DNA of 64,000 bases from Triplophysa rosa (taxonomy: Eukaryota > Chordata > Actinopteri > Cypriniformes > Nemacheilidae), in contig NC_079913.1 in NCBI RefSeq assembly GCF_024868665.1, forward strand, positions 2,483,051 through 2,547,050, given 5' to 3'. Below, piece after piece: positions 25,048 through 37,600 of this stretch. The notes under the pieces are model-generated. The model was given only the letters and a program-made list of their open reading frames with translations, was not told the origin of the DNA and made no database searches. Both the position numbers and the translations under genes were made by a program. The first letter of the stretch is position 1. Each line of letters begins with the position of its first letter.

Positions 25048-28000
25048 TCAGACTCCTTTCTGATTGGCTCTAATCTCCAGACAGCGATTGGTGTCTTTGT
25101 TCTGTATGGCCTGTCCCTGAAAAAGACCACAGAAAAGTTTTTTAATCGATTGTTCCGAATGAAGGCAACATCCCGGCCATTTTTGACATAGTGTATGTAG
25201 AACTTTTAAGGTCTCGTTACCTGTTTAAAGTACCAATGTATGTGCTTTTCAAGGTTTTTGCCGTCTGAGCACAATGCCAGTTCTGGAACTGTCCCTGAGC
25301 CCGGATCCTTCAGACAGCGGTTCCGTTTGCGTGTATGAGACTCAAGGATACCAATAAATATTTCACCACCAGCTGTATATTTGAACACCTGCGTAAGGTG
25401 AAAGTTGCCTTAATATTCTTCAAAAATAAAGCATCAGAGAGAAAAAGCAACAACACCAGAACAGATGATAAGTGAAATAAAAAGCATTACCTGTGACCAA
25501 AAGAAATGGCATGGATACAAAATGGGAGTGTTTCCTTCAAGCGGCCCCTGATCCAAACATAAACTTGGGTGCAGATCATTTTGCAGCTGTCCGTGAGAGA
25601 TTCTAAGTCAGTTATATTAAATTGTATAACCTTATTTATATTTTGCTGTACATTAGATGTCACTCACCACTCCAAAACCAAGTATATGAAACCTAAGATC
25701 TAACTGAGGATAGACATTTTCCAGATACCATTTAAATGGTTTACACTTCAGCCTCTCTCTCAATTTCTTTCGCTCGGATACATCTCCAATGTCTATCCCA
25801 TGGTCCTGTTAGAAACAGAGATATGGATCACTTGCATCTGTTTAAACCACAGCTATTATAGTTATACTTTTTGGTTAGTTTTAGGGGTCTCAATAACAAC
25901 ATGAAGGTGGGCACTGATTTTTCTGTTATGTACTATATAAGAATGATGCAATGAATGAAAAAAAAGTTTTCTGCATAAATTAACATACTCTATTATGTGT
26001 ATTATGTCCTATTTGTACCTTTACGGCAACATTCCAGGCAATGTTTACGTTAGTCTTGTATTCATCCATCCACACTTCTGCTACTCTGAGGGCATTTCTC
26101 TTCATTGTAATGCTAAGGTCAAGCATGTAGGGTTTGTGTGCCCTTTCAATGTGGGCAATTTTTGAGCACGGCACAATCTCTATACTTCCTCCACAAAGCC
26201 ACACCTGTGCCAAACCACACAACAAGTCAAAACAGAGGCCACTAAAATAAAATTAAATGTTGTTAAAAGTTCAAGTGATAGGTTTTTTTTACAAAAATAA
26301 TGTTTACTGCAGCATCTGTAACCTGCTATCAATAACCACAAATCTGATACAAATTAACTTCATATTTTCAAACAATGTTATCTCGCAGTTAAATATGCAT
26401 AACACCTTTATATTCTTAAGTGTTTTATAGTGTAATGAAAGTCTGTACGCTCAGTTGCACGTAGTTTACCCGTATTCCCAATTCAACATTCTCTCCTCCG
26501 TAAACCCGCATCCCTCCATCCAGAGTTCCAATCTCACCAAAGAACAGACGATCAGCCACCAGAATGCCCATTACAGACGGACTCCTGGACATCAGACAGA
26601 CCAGAAAATGGTTCTGAATACACTCAATACAATACTGGAATATATTGATTAATCTATTGATTTGATCAGATTAAACAAATACACACACTCACTTTCCTGG
26701 CTGTGAAGGGTCGTTCGGAACATACCACTCATGTGGGAACGCTACATACATGCACCAGAGAGCCCAGTCGAAGCCATGAGCGCTAGGATTATATTTTATT
26801 ACTTTCAAGTCATAGAAATTCACTTTGTCAAACACGGGGCTCAGGATCACCGTGCGGTCGGCCTTGATACGAGCAAGTAAAGGCTCCGCCCTATAAGAAG
26901 ACAAGGGTGTATGAACATGTTTACTGTATGATCAGGAAGGAGAAGCATGGGGGGAAATAAATTAAATAATAATGAGCAGTTCCACACCATTTGACATGGA
27001 CTTCAATGTGGGCATCCAAAATAGCCACTACATCCGCGGTGGCAGCCTTCCATCCTGAGATTCTCGCCTGCGTGAGACCTCTCTGCTCTGAATGTGTCAC
27101 CAGTTTCACCAGGTCTGTATGATTCTGGTTAATGGATCTCACATAGGCATGAAGCTGTGTCTTTAGATCTTCTGTATGGACATGCATCCGAGATTAAATA
27201 CTCAAAACCTCCATCTGACTTTGGTGTATTATAACTGGTCAGCATGACCGAATGTGATGTCTGGAGCATATTTGTACAATATTTGCGTTTCTGTCGGGAC
27301 CACTGTCATCAATTATTTAACGATAGCATATATTTAGTTTGGCGGAATGAAACTGTTCTGCGCAAACTCTCTGCCCGTCCATGCAGCCTTGCATGGACAT
27401 AGCAGGAGCGCAGCAATACCAGAACAGATCCTGATGCGTAACAGGATTCAATTAAAAGATCTGAAGATACAGGCAGATAAGGGGGAGATGGGGATGGCGG
27501 TGGGTTTTAGGTGCAACACGATTAAGCAGCTGATAAGGAGCAAAGAAATGCAACTTAAATAGGACGCAGTCTAGTGTGTGTTGTATGACTATTGGTTAAC
27601 GTTGATTAGCGGCACCTGATGTGATCAGCTGATGCAAGCTGAACTCACGTGACCTGCCGCAACTAATGCTACGCTTGATTTAATGTCCCCACTGGTAAGA
27701 TTAAAACGTGGAAAACTTGGTCAAGGTTTTTATTTATTTATATAATCAGCAAGTGTAGCAGGGGGACTTGGTGGGTCTGTTTGGTTTTATGTGAAACAAA
27801 CCATTTTGGCTGTGGTCATCCACCAGTATGATCTCTTTCAGCAGGTGGGCTGGAGTTCTGTTGATGATGCTACAAACAGCTCTTTGAATGACAGACAGAG
27901 CCTCATCCAGATAAATCAGAATCACACCGATGGTGGGCAGATTCTGGGGATATTCACGTTCAACGCATCTAGAAAGTGACAAAAGCAATGCAAAATTGAA

Positions 28001-31000
28001 AATACATGACAGGTAAGTTTTAAGCACTCATATACCCGATTAAACACACCTGTGATCTCGAGTCTCCGGCAGCTCTCTGTCCAGAGGGATCTGATCACTG
28101 AGAAAGGCGTTATAGCCATATTTCTGAAAAAGATCTTCAGCCTTCCTCTGATCTTCTTCAGAAAGTTCCACAGTCCATCGCTGGAAAAGAGGTGAGTTTG
28201 GAAACAGCTTCTTCGCTGGTTGCTTCTCGGTTTTGACCTTGGGGTTTTTCTCTCCTGCAAATTAATTTGTGGTCAAAATCAGTGATGTAAATTATTCAAA
28301 TATATCACTTCATTCATAATGTTCAAAGTTGTTCACTAAGTAATAGTGGTTACTACATTAGTTATTCACCCATGGCGTGTACCGGAGCCTCCGTTTTTTC
28401 CACTGGTTGCTTCTCTGTTTTCTCTTTAGGGTTTCTCTCTCCTGCAAAAATTGTCATTTGTGGTCAAAATCAGTGGTATAGCAAGTCAGCCCTGGGGCCA
28501 TATGTAAACATTTTATTTTATTGGGTCAGGGCAGGGCAGGGCAGGGTCCCCTCTCCGTCCGTTTGCGATTGCGTTTTTCATGGTTTCCCCTCCATCTGTT
28601 CACGATCGCATTCTTCGCCATCCCCTCTGTCTGCCCGCGATCAGCCTCAATATACTTTAGATGCGGACCCCCAATCCCCCCGGGCCCATATGCACCTGCC
28701 TACCTAGACGCTACGCCAGTGGTCGAAATCATTAAAAAGGATGAAAGATTTTTAAAATTCTAGTAGCTAACATATTTCACATCATCCATAAACCAACTGG
28801 TTTAAATCAACCTATAAAAAGTCCTTACTTACCCAACTATGGATTAAAATTCAAAGCAGAATTTGACTGTTTGGACAGTATGTCACATAAAAAGATCCAA
28901 ATTTCTGCACTAAACAATAGTGGTTATTACATTAGTTACCCATGGCGTGTACCGGAGCCTCTGTTTTTTTCACTGGTTGCTTCTCTGTTTTCACTTCAGG
29001 GTTTTTCTCTCCTGCAAAGATTTTGATTTAACTGGTCAAGATCAATAAAATTCTAGTAACTAACACATTTCACATCATCCGTACACCAACTGGTTTAAAG
29101 CAATCTATAAAAAGGAGTTATTTAACCAACCATCAGTGTTGGGAGTAATGCTTTACAAAAGTAATGCATTACAGTAACATATTACTTTTTGCTGTAACGC
29201 AGTAGTGTAATGCATTTCTAATCAATTTTCAGTAATACTTTACTCGGTACATGTTCAGAAATGCTTGCGTTACAACAAACTTTTCGCCCGCGAGACATTA
29301 ACAAATCAAAGATCCCGCAAGTAAGTTCTATTTCCTGTTCGTGAATAGACGCGTGTGGTGTCATTCATCTCCCTCTGGCTGGTGGAACTATTTTGTAACG
29401 GCATGATTTCAGTCTCTGAGCTAAAGGTCCGAGGCTATAAAAGTGTGGGGAACGAGTTTCTGACAGCAGGCTACAGTACAGGGAGCGACGCGGGAGCTCA
29501 GCTCAACCAAAGAGGAAAATATAGCGGTGGTAATAGACAATGCATCCGAGTTATGCTTTTACCAATGTTTTGTAAGGTGCATGTCACGTTTCACAATGAA
29601 AGAAATCACGCGTGAGTGTTCAACAGTTGATTCTACCGGCTGCTAAATATCACGTTTGAGCAGCTGTATACGCAGTCTAGAACAACTAAAACATTGACGT
29701 GCTTGTACACATTATACATATGCAATAAATTTAACCAAGCTTATTTCTTAAGCAAGTTTTTGCATGTCTTACGAAGAGAAAACACGTTTCTCTTCCATTT
29801 CCGTGCGTGGCCTCGAGCACACATGGATCTTTTTTAAAGGGACACTCCACCCAAAAATTCTGTTATGGATTACTCACCCTAGTTGTTCCAAACCTGTATA
29901 CATTTCTTTGTTCGGTTGAACATAAAGACATTTGGTAGAACGTTAGCAACTGAAAATTATTTGGCATCATTGACTACCATAGCAGAAAAAAATATAACTA
30001 GTCAAAGGTGACCCAGAATTGTTTGCTTTCCTAAATGCCCCAAAACATATTTTGAGTTCATCAGAACAAAAAATATATACAATATCTAGGAAACCATTCA
30101 GATAAGTAAATATAGCAATAGAAACGTCTTTTGGCAGTTGTTAACTTTGATTTGACACCGGAAAATAATTGGTCTAGTTTTCATTCCCTTTGGGCGGGTT
30201 TTGAGGGGTCATTGGGCTGCTTTCAGGAAGCTATTAGCAAGATCCCTGTGACCAGCAGCAATGACAAGGTAAGCTAACGTTTACATGATGACTAGCTAGA
30301 ATTCTATATAATCTAGTTCAGTGATGAGATGGGACAATTTTGTATTTAAATACCTTTGAAAAAAAGAATTGTATTTTGTATTTAAATGTGTTTAATCTTA
30401 GTATTTTTATATTTTCAAACTGCAATACTTTTTGCCAATCAACCTCCTTATTAGACTGCATGGATGGACAGTGTATTCAAATACATCCATTTGAAATACA
30501 AAATACTATTATTTTGTAATAGTATTTTGAATTTAAATTCATTTACTCTAGTATTTTTTTGTATTTATTTTTGTATAGCCTAGTTAATTCAAGAAATCAG
30601 CAGTCTAAAGAGGTTGATTGGCAAAATACAAAGACTTATTTTAGAATGTTAAGTTCTACTTAGGGTTGTTCCGATAGACGATACTATCGTGTATCGACGA
30701 TCCTCAGACCTATCGGCGATAGCTGATTCCCTAGACGATAGTTGGCTGTTTGCCAATATATGTTGCAAATCAATATTACAAACGCGCATTGCGCATTTCT
30801 TCATGCAAGAGAGCTTGCAATGCACGCGGCTTAGGCTTTTCCTCGCACCAGAGAGAGTTTATAATGTGCGGGCTTTGAGTTTTCAGAGCACGAGAGAGCT
30901 TGTGATGCGCGCGGCTCGGGCTTTTCCTCGCTCCAGAGAGAGTTTATAATGTGCGGGCTTTGAGTTTTCAGAGCACGAGAGAGCTTGTGATGCGCGCGGC

Positions 31001-33177
31001 TCGGGCTTTTCCTCGCTCCAGAGAGAGTTTATAATGTGCGGGCTTTGAGTTTTCAGAGCACGAGAGAGCTTGTGATGCGCGCGGCTCGGGCTTTTCCTCG
31101 CTCCAGAGAGAGTTTATAATGTGCGGGCTTTGAGTTTTCAGAGCACGAGAGAGCTTGTGATGCGCGCGGCTCGGGCTCAGGAATTGCTATGCGCGTGAGG
31201 GTTTAAAACCAGCGCACGAGTTGTTCCCGTTTGGCAATCAAGTAATAACAGCGCACGCGGGCATCAATGACGCATTTGGATGAATGATATTGACTCATAG
31301 CAATAGTTTACTTTCTCTTGTTTAAAAGGTTGCGCTGGTAAGTAACAATGTTGCCAGCTGCACTGAACTTAAACTCTGATAGAATGCTAATTGCAGTCAC
31401 ACATGAGCATTTTCTAGACACATAAGCTACTGTTTTTGTCCACAAATCCAGCTTGTCATAGATAAATGCGTAATTGCCCCGCCCCTCGATACTATCGTGT
31501 ATCGGCGATCCACAGGCTGGCGATCGAACGATCTGATTATATTGAATATCGCCCAACACTAGTTCTACTTCTATAGTGATTTTGGTGAAAGTAACTCAAA
31601 AGTAAAATAGGAGTCATGTAACGTATTACAATTCTGAGACAGTAATATTGTAAGGTAAGGGATTACTTTTAAATAACAGTAACAAGTAATCTGTAATGTA
31701 TTACAGTTTGGAAGTAACTTGCACAACACTGCCAACCATGGGTTTAAATTCAAAGCAGAACTTGACTGTTTGGAGAGTATGTCACATAAAAATGTCCAAA
31801 TTTCTTCACTAAACATTGGAGGTTTGTTACTGACCCATGGTGTGTACCGGAGTCTCCAGTTTTTCCACTGGTTGCTTCTCTGTTTTCATTTTAAGGTTTT
31901 TCTCTCCTGCAAAGATTTTCACTTGTGGTCAGAATCTTTAAAATTAATGAAAGATTAGTAACTATATGTCACATCATCAATAAGCCAAATCAATTTATAA
32001 AAAGTTGACCTATATGAATTTAAATTCAAAGCAGAATTTGACTGTTTGGAGCGTATATCACATAAAAATGTCCACATTTCTTTACTAAACAATAGTGGTT
32101 AGTACATTACTCACCCATTGTGTGTACAGGAGCCTTCGGTTTTCCCACTGGTTGCTTCTCTGTTTTCACTTTAGGGGTTTTCTCTACTGCAAAGATTTTC
32201 ACTTGTTGTCAAAATCATTCAAATTGATGCAAGATTAACATAATTCCTGTAACCAACATATTTCACATCATTCAACCTCAACTGCTAATTTGAATCAATC
32301 TATAAAAAGTCCTTACTTACCCAATCATGGATTGTAAATAAAATCAGAATTTGACTGTTTGAAAAGTACAGTATATCCCATGATAAAAGTGTCCAAATTT
32401 CTTCACTAAGAAATAATGGTTGGTAATTAACTCACCCATGGCGTGTACTGGAGTCTCTGGTTTTTCCATTGGCTGCTTCTCTTTTTTCACTTTAAGGGTT
32501 CTCTCTCCTGCAAAGAGTTTCACTGGTCAAAATCGTAATCAACATCATCAACATTCTATCAACTAACATATGTCTCATCATAACTGCTGGTTTAAATCAG
32601 TCTTTAAAATGTCCATATTTGACCCAACCATAGGTTGAAACAACCCAGCATTTTTAGAATGCACATAACAGTAAAATCTAAAACAATAAATCAACAGCTT
32701 TAGGTATTTTCTATTTACAATGACACAGACATGAATCAAAACGATTTATTATGTCTTGAAAATACAGATTGATATTCTATTGTCAACTTTTGCTACAACT
32801 CATAATAATATATTGGGGAATCATTTTTCAATGACATTTTAATTGTACTTTCAAATTACACAATTCAGACTTTTAAGCAAATAACGTGAATTAAAAGCAG
32901 AATTTGTGGAGAGTACTTCATTTATTTATAATAAATGAATGTCAAAAACATTTGACGAAACATTAATGAGTAGTTACTCACCCATGGCGTGTAACTGAGC
33001 CTCCAGTTTGTTAAGATTTTTGAGAAGAAGATCATTGTGTAAGGAGAGGTTCTGCTGGGCTTGATAAAGCTGCTTCTCTTGGGTTTGGATTTTCTGTTTG
33101 ACAGAGCTCACATAGAGAAACACTGCAATGACAGCCAGTGTTGGAAACAAACTCCTCAAACGGCTTATTCTCATCAT
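25048..33177 (-). CDS. galnt8: galnt8-like, copy B, with expanded stem and truncated lectin domain
   Basis: Same enzyme family as copies A and C. Exons: 33177-32982 (anchor and stem), then five 72-bp stem exons (32507-32436, 32186-32115, 31906-31835, 29011-28940, 28441-28370). The remaining exons are 28254-28050, 27968-27802, 27171-26988, 26890-26693, 26584-26470, 26204-26019, 25805-25668, 25586-25491, 25388-25221 and 25116-25048. The model encodes 693 residues, of which 120 come from the extra exons. Catalytic motifs are kept ([26 protein letters not shown]). In the last exon the frame hits TGA at 25050-25048, about 20 codons early. The homologous tail with GECSGQHW continues in the same frame after it. 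The loss removes the last lectin repeat's Cys and QxW. It may be a working variant or an early pseudogene. Confidence 0.8.
27190..27780. other. Insertion-rich intron of galnt8 B
   Basis: The intron between exons 3 and 4 of copy B (numbered as in A) is much longer than in A and C. It holds a G/C-richer block (about 27300-27700) absent from the other copies, probably a mobile-element remnant. I recognise no coding domain or ends. Confidence 0.4.
28471..28721. mobile_element. hAT-type miniature element
   Basis: Starts CAGTGGTATAGC and ends with the complement of CACTGGCGTAGC. The flanks GTCAAAAT (28463-28470) and GTCGAAAT (28722-28729) match at 7 of 8 bases, as expected of an aged 8-bp hAT target duplication. 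It sits in the intron between the fourth and fifth stem exons of galnt8 B. Confidence 0.7.
29835..30060. repeat. Dispersed cyprinid-type repeat
   Basis: Contains the GGGACACTCCACCCAAAAATTCTG-type start and TTACTCACCCT core, common in cyprinid genomes from my knowledge. It is related to the palindromic copy at 55408-55665 and nested in the larger hAT element. Confidence 0.55.
30661..31561. mobile_element. Nested non-autonomous hAT element with internal minisatellite
   Basis: Flanked by an exact 8-bp duplication GTTCTACT (30653-30660 and 31562-31569). It begins TAGGGTTGTTCCGATA, and its other end reads TAGTGTTGGGCGATA inward. Subterminal CGATACTATCGTGTATCG blocks occur in both halves. No transposase is visible. 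It carries the 85-bp tandem repeat at 30805-31176. Confidence 0.85.
30805..31176. repeat. 85-bp minisatellite, about 4.4 copies
   Basis: Phase markers (CTCGGG) recur at 30915, 31000, 31085 and 31170, giving a period of 85 bp. The first copy is the most diverged. It is GC-rich with many CG dinucleotides and lies wholly inside the nested hAT element. Confidence 0.9.
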
Positions 33178-34684
33178 GAACTAAATGTATCCCTCATCTA
33201 AAGGTACACGCTAGGTTCCTGTAATTGAATTTCAATTAAACCACATCAGGTGTGGCTTTCAATTGTCCTGTGATAGGGACCTCAGCCAGAATAAATCCTG
33301 TATTTCTAGTTCAGCGTTCTGAACGTCATTAAGATGCTGCTTCTCTCCAAGAAAAACATTTCAAAGGCTTAGGCCTCGAATCAGGAGGGTTTGATAAGCT
33401 TGTCACGCTTATGGGCGAGTTTCTTCCTCAGAGAAACAAATGAAGCTCACCACTTGCAATCTGTTTTTGCCTCTCATTCAGTACTCTCCAAAATTGATTA
33501 TAACCATAATGAGAAGAGTTGATCTGTGCTGTTGACTAGTTGCAGTCTGTCCCACATATTTTGACATCTGCAGTGCATTTTATTGTGTAATACTCTGCAT
33601 GTTGTATTACTGCAGTTAAACGATCGACAGTCTCTTGTTGACAACCCAACACAGTATTGATTTCCATCAATGTAAATCGCAATTACCTTATCGCATTACT
33701 TGATACCTTTGTAATTCCCTCAACTAGTTTAAGGAAACTTATGTTGGGTGTGATCGTGGAGTTGCATAAAACAAGAAAACCTTTGGTGGCATGTGTCATA
33801 AAGCAACAAACTCTAGCTGTCATCCCTCACTTCAGGCTATATTTTCTGGAAACCTTCTAAACATGTATAACTCTGTCTAAACCAACTTAACAATGTTTAG
33901 ATTAAGTTAATGTCACAATATAGGACACAGTGTATTTGTCCATACCCATTTATGAATAATTAAAATTCTACATGGAATTGTGTCCTAATTGTTTCACTTT
34001 CAAATTGGGCTCAGATTCAAATGATCAATAGAGCCAATTAACATTTTAAGAATACCTTCATACACCATTCTGTTGTTGGGCCATGGGTGGTTCTTACCAC
34101 CTTTGTTTAATCCAGTCGACTAAAATAACATCATTTTTAGTGAATACAAAATAACATTTTGGTTGAAGAGAAAGTGCAAAACTATTCCAAAATATGTCCA
34201 CAAATATTCAACGAAATAAAAACATTATAATGGTGATGGTTTCTCATGCAAGTCTTTGGCCAAATAAGAAAATACCGTAAAGTGCATTAATACTGTTTTA
34301 AATACTAAAACAGAATATTTTGTCAATGTTATTGCGATTGATTGATTAATTTAACACAACAACAACAAAATAACCAGATGAAAGTTGCATTTTAGTGCCT
34401 TTCGTCAAAAAGAATAACATTTTTGTTGGAGTTTATCTTAAGATCGTTCTCTAAATTGAGTGAAAATGATGCTGTGAGGACAGAAAACAAGATATCAGTT
34501 ACAGGGGTTAGGGACCAGAAGGATGGTTTAAAATGTGATGTGAGTCCGGTGCTCAAAAAAATTAAGAACCACTGACAGATAAAGCAGTTCACAATATTTG
34601 ACCAGCTGTATTCACATTTCTTTTTACCCGCTTTAGTGTATACACAAAGAACTCCGGCTTCATGTCAGCGTCATTTACATCATT
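33178..34684. other. Spacer between galnt8 B and C
   Basis: Promoter of copy B on the right of its ATG, then AT-rich sequence. I see no gene, RNA gene or clear mobile element. Confidence 0.5.
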
Positions 34685-37600
34685 TTAAAAGTCCTGAACA
34701 ATATACTGTATCCTCCAGTGCTGGCCGCTGCATTCACCAATAAAGAGTTCATACTCTCCATTCTGATCAACACTGACCTCCAGACAGCGTTTGGTGTCTC
34801 TGTTCTGTATGGCCTGTCCCTGAAAAAGACAGAGAAAGACCAGAAGTACTTGAATAAGAATGCATTCTTTAGGTTGGATGCAGCATGGGATGGACATATT
34901 TTGACTTATGTAAAACATTTTAAGGTGTCATGATTTGTTTACCTGTTTGAAGTCCCAATATATGTGCTCTTTAAGCTTTTTAGTGCCTGAGCACAACTTC
35001 AATGCCGGGACTCTCCCTGAGCCCGGATCTATGAGACAACGTGTGTGTGTCTGTGTATGAGACTCAAGGGGACCAATAAATATCTCACCACTAGTTGTAT
35101 ATTTAAACACCTGTGTATGGAGAAACTAAAGTTCATTCAATATTTTTCAATAATACAATCAAGTTGAGAAATATGAAATATAAAAACTGTATTACTTGTG
35201 AATATGAGTAATGACATGGATATAAAATGGGAGTGTTTCCATCAAGCGGCCCCTGATCCAAACATAAACTTGTTTTCAGATCATTGTGCAGCTGTCCGTG
35301 AAAGATTATACGTCAGTTATGTTAAATTATACTATGCATTATTTTTATATTTTTCTGTACATTTGATCTCATGTCACTCACCACTCCATAACCAAGTATA
35401 TCATCTATGAGCTTTAACTGAGGATAGACATTTTCCAGATACCATTTAAATGGTTTGCACTTCAGCCTCTCTCTCAATTTCCTTCGCTCGGATACATCTC
35501 CAATGTCTATCCCATGGTCCTGTTAGAAACAGAGATAGGCTATGGTTCATTTGCATCTGTATTAACAAGTTGTGATTAATTTCAGGGGTCTCAAGAACAA
35601 CACAGTAACGTTTTGGCAGGCAGGAGAACAAGGAGTGGATCCAAAAGCAGTATCTAGTGATTTTAATGATAATCCACAGGGCAACATGAGGTCCAAGAGT
35701 AACATAAAATCCAGAAAACATGAGCAGGTATACAAACGAAACAAGGCACAACATAAAACAAAGATCGACAAAAGACAACTGAACACAAGGGTTATAAATA
35801 GCAACAGGGTGTAACAAACAAGGTTGGGTAAAATACATTTCTTAAGTATTATACAGTACAAGCATGATCCAGTTAATAAAAACAAGGAAATTAAATGAAA
35901 GTCATCCTTATGTTTTCTCGCTTTCTGCATAAATAAAGATACTCTACGATTCATACCTCTATGGGAAGATTCCAGGCAACGTTTACGTTAGTCTTGTATT
36001 CATCCATCCACACTTCTGCCACTCTGAGGGCATTTCTCTTCATTGTAATGCTAAGGTCAAGCATGTAGGGTTTGTGTGCCCTTTCAATGTGGGCGACTTT
36101 AGAGCACGGCACAATCTCTATACTTCCTCCACAAAGCCACACCTGTGCCAAACCACACGACAAGTCAAAACAATGACAATGATAATGATAAATAGATTAG
36201 ACCTACATTAATATTAAGTACAAATGGAAATCTACAGACAGCATCTTTAGCATGCTATCAATTATTGCATAAAATAATGTCATATGACCCCCTCACACAA
36301 TCTCTCATTTAAAACCGCATCATATTTGTATAAGTGTTTTACAGTGTAATGTAAGTCGTAGTTTACCCGAATTCCCAATTCAACATTCTCGCCTCCATAC
36401 ACCCGCATCCCTGCATCTAGAGTTCCAATCTCACCAAAGAACAGACGATCAGCAGCCAGAATGCCCATTACAGATGGACTCCTGGACATCAGAACGCAGT
36501 TTTTTATATAGTTACACGCTCAATACAGTACAGTGGACGTGAATATTACAACAAATACGCACACTCACTTTCCTGGCCGTGAAGGGTCATTCTGATCATA
36601 CCACTTCTGTGGGAACGTTTCATACGCGCACCAGAGAGCCCAGTCGAAGCCATGAGCGTTTGCAGGATAATTCGTTATTTGCAAATCATCGAAATTCACT
36701 TTGTCAAACACGGGGCTCAGGACCACCGTGCGGTCGGCCTGGATACGAGCAAGCAAAGGCTCTGCCCTATGTAGAAACCAAGCACATTTCATCCACCGCA
36801 TATTCTTTATGTTTCATATACTGTACATCTATGAACCCACAGGGGTGTTTCTATAAAAAACAACAACAATATCTAAAAGGTTGGAGCATAAAGCAAGGTC
36901 CACACCATTTGACATGGACTTCAATGTGGGCATCCAAAATGGCAACTACATCCGCGGAGGCAGCCTTCCATCCTGAGATTCTCGCCTGCGTGAGACCTCT
37001 CTGCTCTGAATGTATCACCAGTTTCAACAAGTTTGGATGCTTCTGGTTAATAGATCTCACAAAATCATTCAGCTGTGTCTTCAGATCTTCTGTAGAGGAA
37101 ATGAATTACTCAAAATCTTCTTGCTTGAATCCTTTTATTACAGGCTACCACTGAAAGAAGCTTTCACAAATACAACTAACAAGCACGCAAATCTAAAACT
37201 TTGAAGAGCAATTCCCATCATCATCATCATGCAGATTTAAAACAAGTGTGAAGCGTAAAGGCTTGTCTGTTTTGATTTGAAGTGAAACAAACCATTTTGG
37301 CTGTGGTCATCCACCAGTATGATCTCTTTCAGCAGGTGGGCTGGAGTTCTGTTGATGATGCTACAAACAGCTCTTTGAATGACAGACAGAGCCTCATCCA
37401 GATAAATCAGAATCACACCGATGGTGGGCAGATTCTGGGGATATTCACGTTCAACGCATCTACAAAGCAAAGGAAAACACATTTCTATCATTTCCACAAC
37501 ACAGATATTGAGCTTTATGATGCTCATCGATTAAACACACCTGTGGTCTCGAGTCTCCGGCAGCTCTCTGTCCAGAGGGATCTGATCACTGAGAAAGGCG

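Larger units (their letters stand above)
29134..31731. mobile_element. hAT element inserted in the galnt8 B exon array
   Basis: Both ends read CAGTGTTG inward. An exact 8-bp target duplication CCAACCAT flanks it (29126-29133 and 31732-31739). The subterminal regions carry the GTAATGCATTAC type sequence seen in fish hAT elements. No transposase frame is visible. It contains a second hAT element (30661-31561) and other repeats, so it has been a landing site repeatedly. Confidence 0.85.
28370..32507 (-). repeat. galnt8: Tandem array of five 72-bp stem exons in galnt8 B
   Basis: Five exons with a phase-1 boundary at each end sit at 32507-32436, 32186-32115, 31906-31835, 29011-28940 and 28441-28370. 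Each encodes 24 residues of the pattern [24 protein letters not shown]. All have a TGCAG acceptor and a GT donor. Intron sequence between them is also repeated. The spacing is about 280-320 bp after subtracting inserted transposons. Because each is a multiple of three and 1-1 in phase, any subset could be included or skipped without a frameshift. Confidence 0.85.

Noticed and set aside
30805..31176. Regular direct repeats as a CRISPR array
   Set aside because: Units are 85 bp and contiguous without unique spacers, inside a transposon in an animal genome.
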